DNA of 13,711 nt, from NCBI GenBank assembly GCA_024636135.1, contig JAGXHP010000183.1, positions 1 to 13,711 on the forward strand, in the 5' to 3' direction. The DNA is from Chloroflexota bacterium. GTDB lineage: Bacteria > Chloroflexota > Limnocylindria > QHBO01. The translations under genes and the position numbers were made by a program. Shown one piece after another: positions 12,156-13,711 of the stretch. The stretch's first letter is position 1; every line of letters starts with the position of its first letter. Below the pieces are notes generated by a model that was not told the origin of the DNA, did no database searches, and saw only the letters and a program-made list of their open reading frames with translations.

Positions 12156-12164
12156 TGCTAGCAT
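12156..12164 (+). promoter_or_regulatory. Putative extended -10 promoter of lemA-htpX
   Basis: TGCTAGCAT at 12156-12164 begins 5 bases after the CCA of tRNA-Val. The region where a -35 would sit lies inside the T arm of the tRNA gene. The predicted start near 12171 gives a leader of about 30 bases, which includes AGGAG at 12186-12190, 10 bases before the lemA ATG. Confidence 0.5.
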
Positions 12165-12200
12165 CGTATCCGTCAACTCCCGAGCAGGAGCACCACGCCC

Positions 12201-12779
12201 ATGCCACTCTGGGGATGGATCGTCATCGCGGCCATCGCGATCATCGCCCTCTTCCTGATCTTCACGTACAACGGCCTGGTCCGGCTGCGGAACATGGTCG
12301 ACGAGGCGTGGAACCAGATCAGCGTGCAGCTGAAGCGGCGGCACGACCTGATTCCGAACCTCGTGAACGCGGTCAAGGGCTACATGGACTTCGAGCAGGA
12401 GACCCTGACGAAGGTCATCGAGGCCCGATCGGCGGCGGTGAACGCCCAGCAGGGCGGTCCATCCAATGCGGGCCAGGCGGCGCAGGCCGAGAACTTCCTG
12501 ACCGGAGCACTGCGTCAGCTCTTCGCCCTGGTGGAGAACTACCCTGAGCTCAAGGCCAACGAGAACGTCATGCAGCTCCAGGAGGAGCTGACGACGACCG
12601 AGAACCAGATCGGGTTCAGCCGGCAGCACTACAACAGCACGGTCCGCGAGTTCAACACCACGATCCAGGTCTTCCCGAACGTCCTGATCGCCGGCCTCCT
12701 CGGATTCCGCGAGCGCGACTACTTCCAGATCGCCGAGTCGGACGCCGCGGTGCCCGAGGTGAACCTGCGGTCGGCCTGA
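12201..12779 (+). CDS. lemA: LemA family protein
   Basis: LemA proteins are small membrane-anchored proteins of unclear biochemical role, widespread in bacteria and often next to the HtpX protease. The 192 residues show one N-terminal membrane helix (about 5-22) followed directly by Y23-N-G-L-V-R-L-R-N. A helical coiled domain then contains the family core D34-E-A-W-N-Q-I-S-V-Q-L-K-R-R-H-D-L-I-P-N-L-V, and F158-P-N-V-L-I-A-G-L-L-G-F-R closes it. Length is typical. AGGAG at 12186-12190 supports the ATG at 12201. htpX begins 4 bases after its stop, so the pair forms an operon; linked membrane-quality-control work is inferred from this conserved pairing. Confidence 0.95.
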   Translation: MPLWGWIVIAAIAIIALFLIFTYNGLVRLRNMVDEAWNQISVQLKRRHDLIPNLVNAVKGYMDFEQETLTKVIEARSAAVNAQQGGPSNAGQAAQAENFLTGALRQLFALVENYPELKANENVMQLQEELTTTENQIGFSRQHYNSTVREFNTTIQVFPNVLIAGLLGFRERDYFQIAESDAAVPEVNLRSA

Positions 12780-12783
12780 GCGG

Positions 12784-13711
12784 ATGACGGTGGACGCTCG
12801 ACCGACGCCCACCACCTTCTACCGCGAGATCGACCGCAACCGAAGGCGCAGCTGGCTCCTCGTTGCGGTGGTCGTCGTCGTCCTCGGGCTCCTGGGTGGG
12901 GTCATCGGGCAGGCGAGCGGCTTCGGATGGGGCGGTGTCATCGCCGCGGTCGTCGTCGCGACCATCATGAGCGTCGGAACCTTCTTTGCCGGAGACGCGC
13001 TGGTCATGGCGACGAGTGGCGCGCGCGAGGTCGATCGTGCAGATCCGTCCGAGCGTTACCAGCAGCTGACGAATGTGGTGGAGGAGATGCGCCTGGCCGG
13101 CGGCCTGCCGCCGCCGCGGATCTGGGTCATCGACGACTCGGCGCCGAATGCGTTCGCGACGGGTCGTGACCCGAAGCACGCGAGCGTGGCAGTCACCACC
13201 GGCCTCCTCGACAAGCTCGACCGGGAGCAGCTCCAGGGCGTCATGGGGCATGAGATGAGCCATATCGGCAACCTCGACATCCGGTTCACGCTGCTCGTCG
13301 GGGTCCTGGTCGGGAGCATCGCATTGCTGGCCGACTGGTTTCTGCGCTTCACGTTCTGGGGTGGCGGGCGGCGCAGCAACAATGACCGCGGCGGAGGCGG
13401 GGGAGCGGGAGCGCTGCTCTTCATCCTGGCCCTGGGACTCGCGCTCGTCGCGCCGCTCATCGGCCGGCTGGTGCAGGCGGCGGTCAGCCGCAACCGCGAG
13501 TCGCTGGCCGATGCCACGGCCGTCGAGCTGACGCGGAACCCGGTGGGCCTGGCGCGGGCGCTGCGCGACATCAGCGACGACCCCGAGGTGCTCGAGGTCG
13601 CCAACCGCGCGACCCAGCACCTCTACATCGTCAACCCGATCAAGAGCTTCGAGGAGCGGGCGAAGTCCCTGTGGGACACGCACCCACCGGTCGGGGAGCG
13701 GATCCGTGCGC
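12784..13711 (+). CDS. htpX: M48-family zinc metalloprotease HtpX (3'-truncated by window edge)
   Basis: HtpX is a membrane-bound zinc endopeptidase that degrades damaged or misfolded membrane proteins. From ATG 12784 there are 309 complete codons with no stop before the window ends. There are two N-terminal hydrophobic helices (about 23-41 and 48-69). The zinc motif G155-H156-E157-M-S-H160 has the two His ligands and the catalytic Glu, and two more helices follow (about 168-186 and 209-228). S235-R-N-R-E239-S-L-A-D contains the third zinc ligand. D298-T-H-P-P-V-G-E-R-I is the conserved C-terminal motif, so only a short tail is missing. A glycine-rich cytoplasmic-type loop lies at about 193-209. 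It follows lemA by 4 bases, the common lemA-htpX arrangement. There is no good Shine-Dalgarno close to its ATG, so translation may be coupled to lemA. Confidence 0.94.
   Translation, partial: MTVDARPTPTTFYREIDRNRRRSWLLVAVVVVVLGLLGGVIGQASGFGWGGVIAAVVVATIMSVGTFFAGDALVMATSGAREVDRADPSERYQQLTNVVEEMRLAGGLPPPRIWVIDDSAPNAFATGRDPKHASVAVTTGLLDKLDREQLQGVMGHEMSHIGNLDIRFTLLVGVLVGSIALLADWFLRFTFWGGGRRSNNDRGGGGGAGALLFILALGLALVAPLIGRLVQAAVSRNRESLADATAVELTRNPVGLARALRDISDDPEVLEVANRATQHLYIVNPIKSFEERAKSLWDTHPPVGERIRA

Noticed and set aside
1..13711. Mobile elements, CRISPR arrays, phage or defence genes
   Set aside because: No transposase, direct-repeat array, attachment-site repeat or defence-family motif was seen. 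The three tRNA genes have no repeated 3' end sequence nearby that would suggest integration.

Overview
This is a GC-rich window, roughly two thirds G+C or more by eye, with dense packing and all genes on the plus strand. The content is bacterial housekeeping. No insertion sequences, phage genes, CRISPR arrays or toxin-antitoxin modules are visible. The set SecF, RecJ, class-2 PyrF, TatA/TatC, RapZ-YvcK-WhiA, TpiA, GpmI, SecG and LemA-HtpX, together with WhiA and high G+C, suggests a Gram-positive-related or Chloroflexota-like lineage. I lean towards an uncultured Chloroflexota, perhaps of the Limnocylindria/Ellin6529 type. That placement is an inference and was not tested by any search.

Layout. 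(1) The 3' part of secF (1-891), whose extracytoplasmic domain carries a Pro/Ser/Ala-rich insert. (2) recJ-pyrF (946-3503), joined by an ATGA overlap. (3) tatA-tatC followed by a class II histone-deacetylase-like gene (3543-5452). (4) rapZ-yvcK-whiA-tpiA-gpmI (5502-10900), a tight run in which neighbours overlap or abut: nucleotide-binding RNA/sugar regulator, gluconeogenesis factor, WhiA regulator and two glycolytic enzymes. (5) secG (10963-11184), then tRNA-Leu(CAG) and tRNA-Leu(GAG), closed by a terminator-like hairpin. (6) A one-gene unit for a small membrane-anchored protein of unknown function (11554-12033). (7) tRNA-Val(UAC), then lemA-htpX, with htpX running off the right edge.

The genes serve three themes. 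Protein export and membrane quality control are covered by SecF, SecG, TatA/C and LemA/HtpX. Central carbon metabolism and its control are covered by RapZ, YvcK, TpiA and GpmI. DNA repair and nucleotide synthesis are covered by RecJ and PyrF.

The most coherent unexplained signal is regulatory. At all eight places where a new transcript would be expected to start there is a TAnnnT box, preceded by GC in seven cases and forming a full TGC-TAnnnT extended -10 in five. None has a convincing -35 except perhaps one. If transcription starts seven bases after the last T of the box, the recJ and 11554 mRNAs start exactly on their GTG codons, secG has about a 3-base leader, and tRNA-Val is made with essentially no 5' leader. 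The units with longer mRNA leaders (tatA, rapZ, lemA) have clear Shine-Dalgarno sequences and the short-leader ones do not. I found no clearly novel multi-gene system; the rest is housekeeping with some local oddities, listed in the findings.
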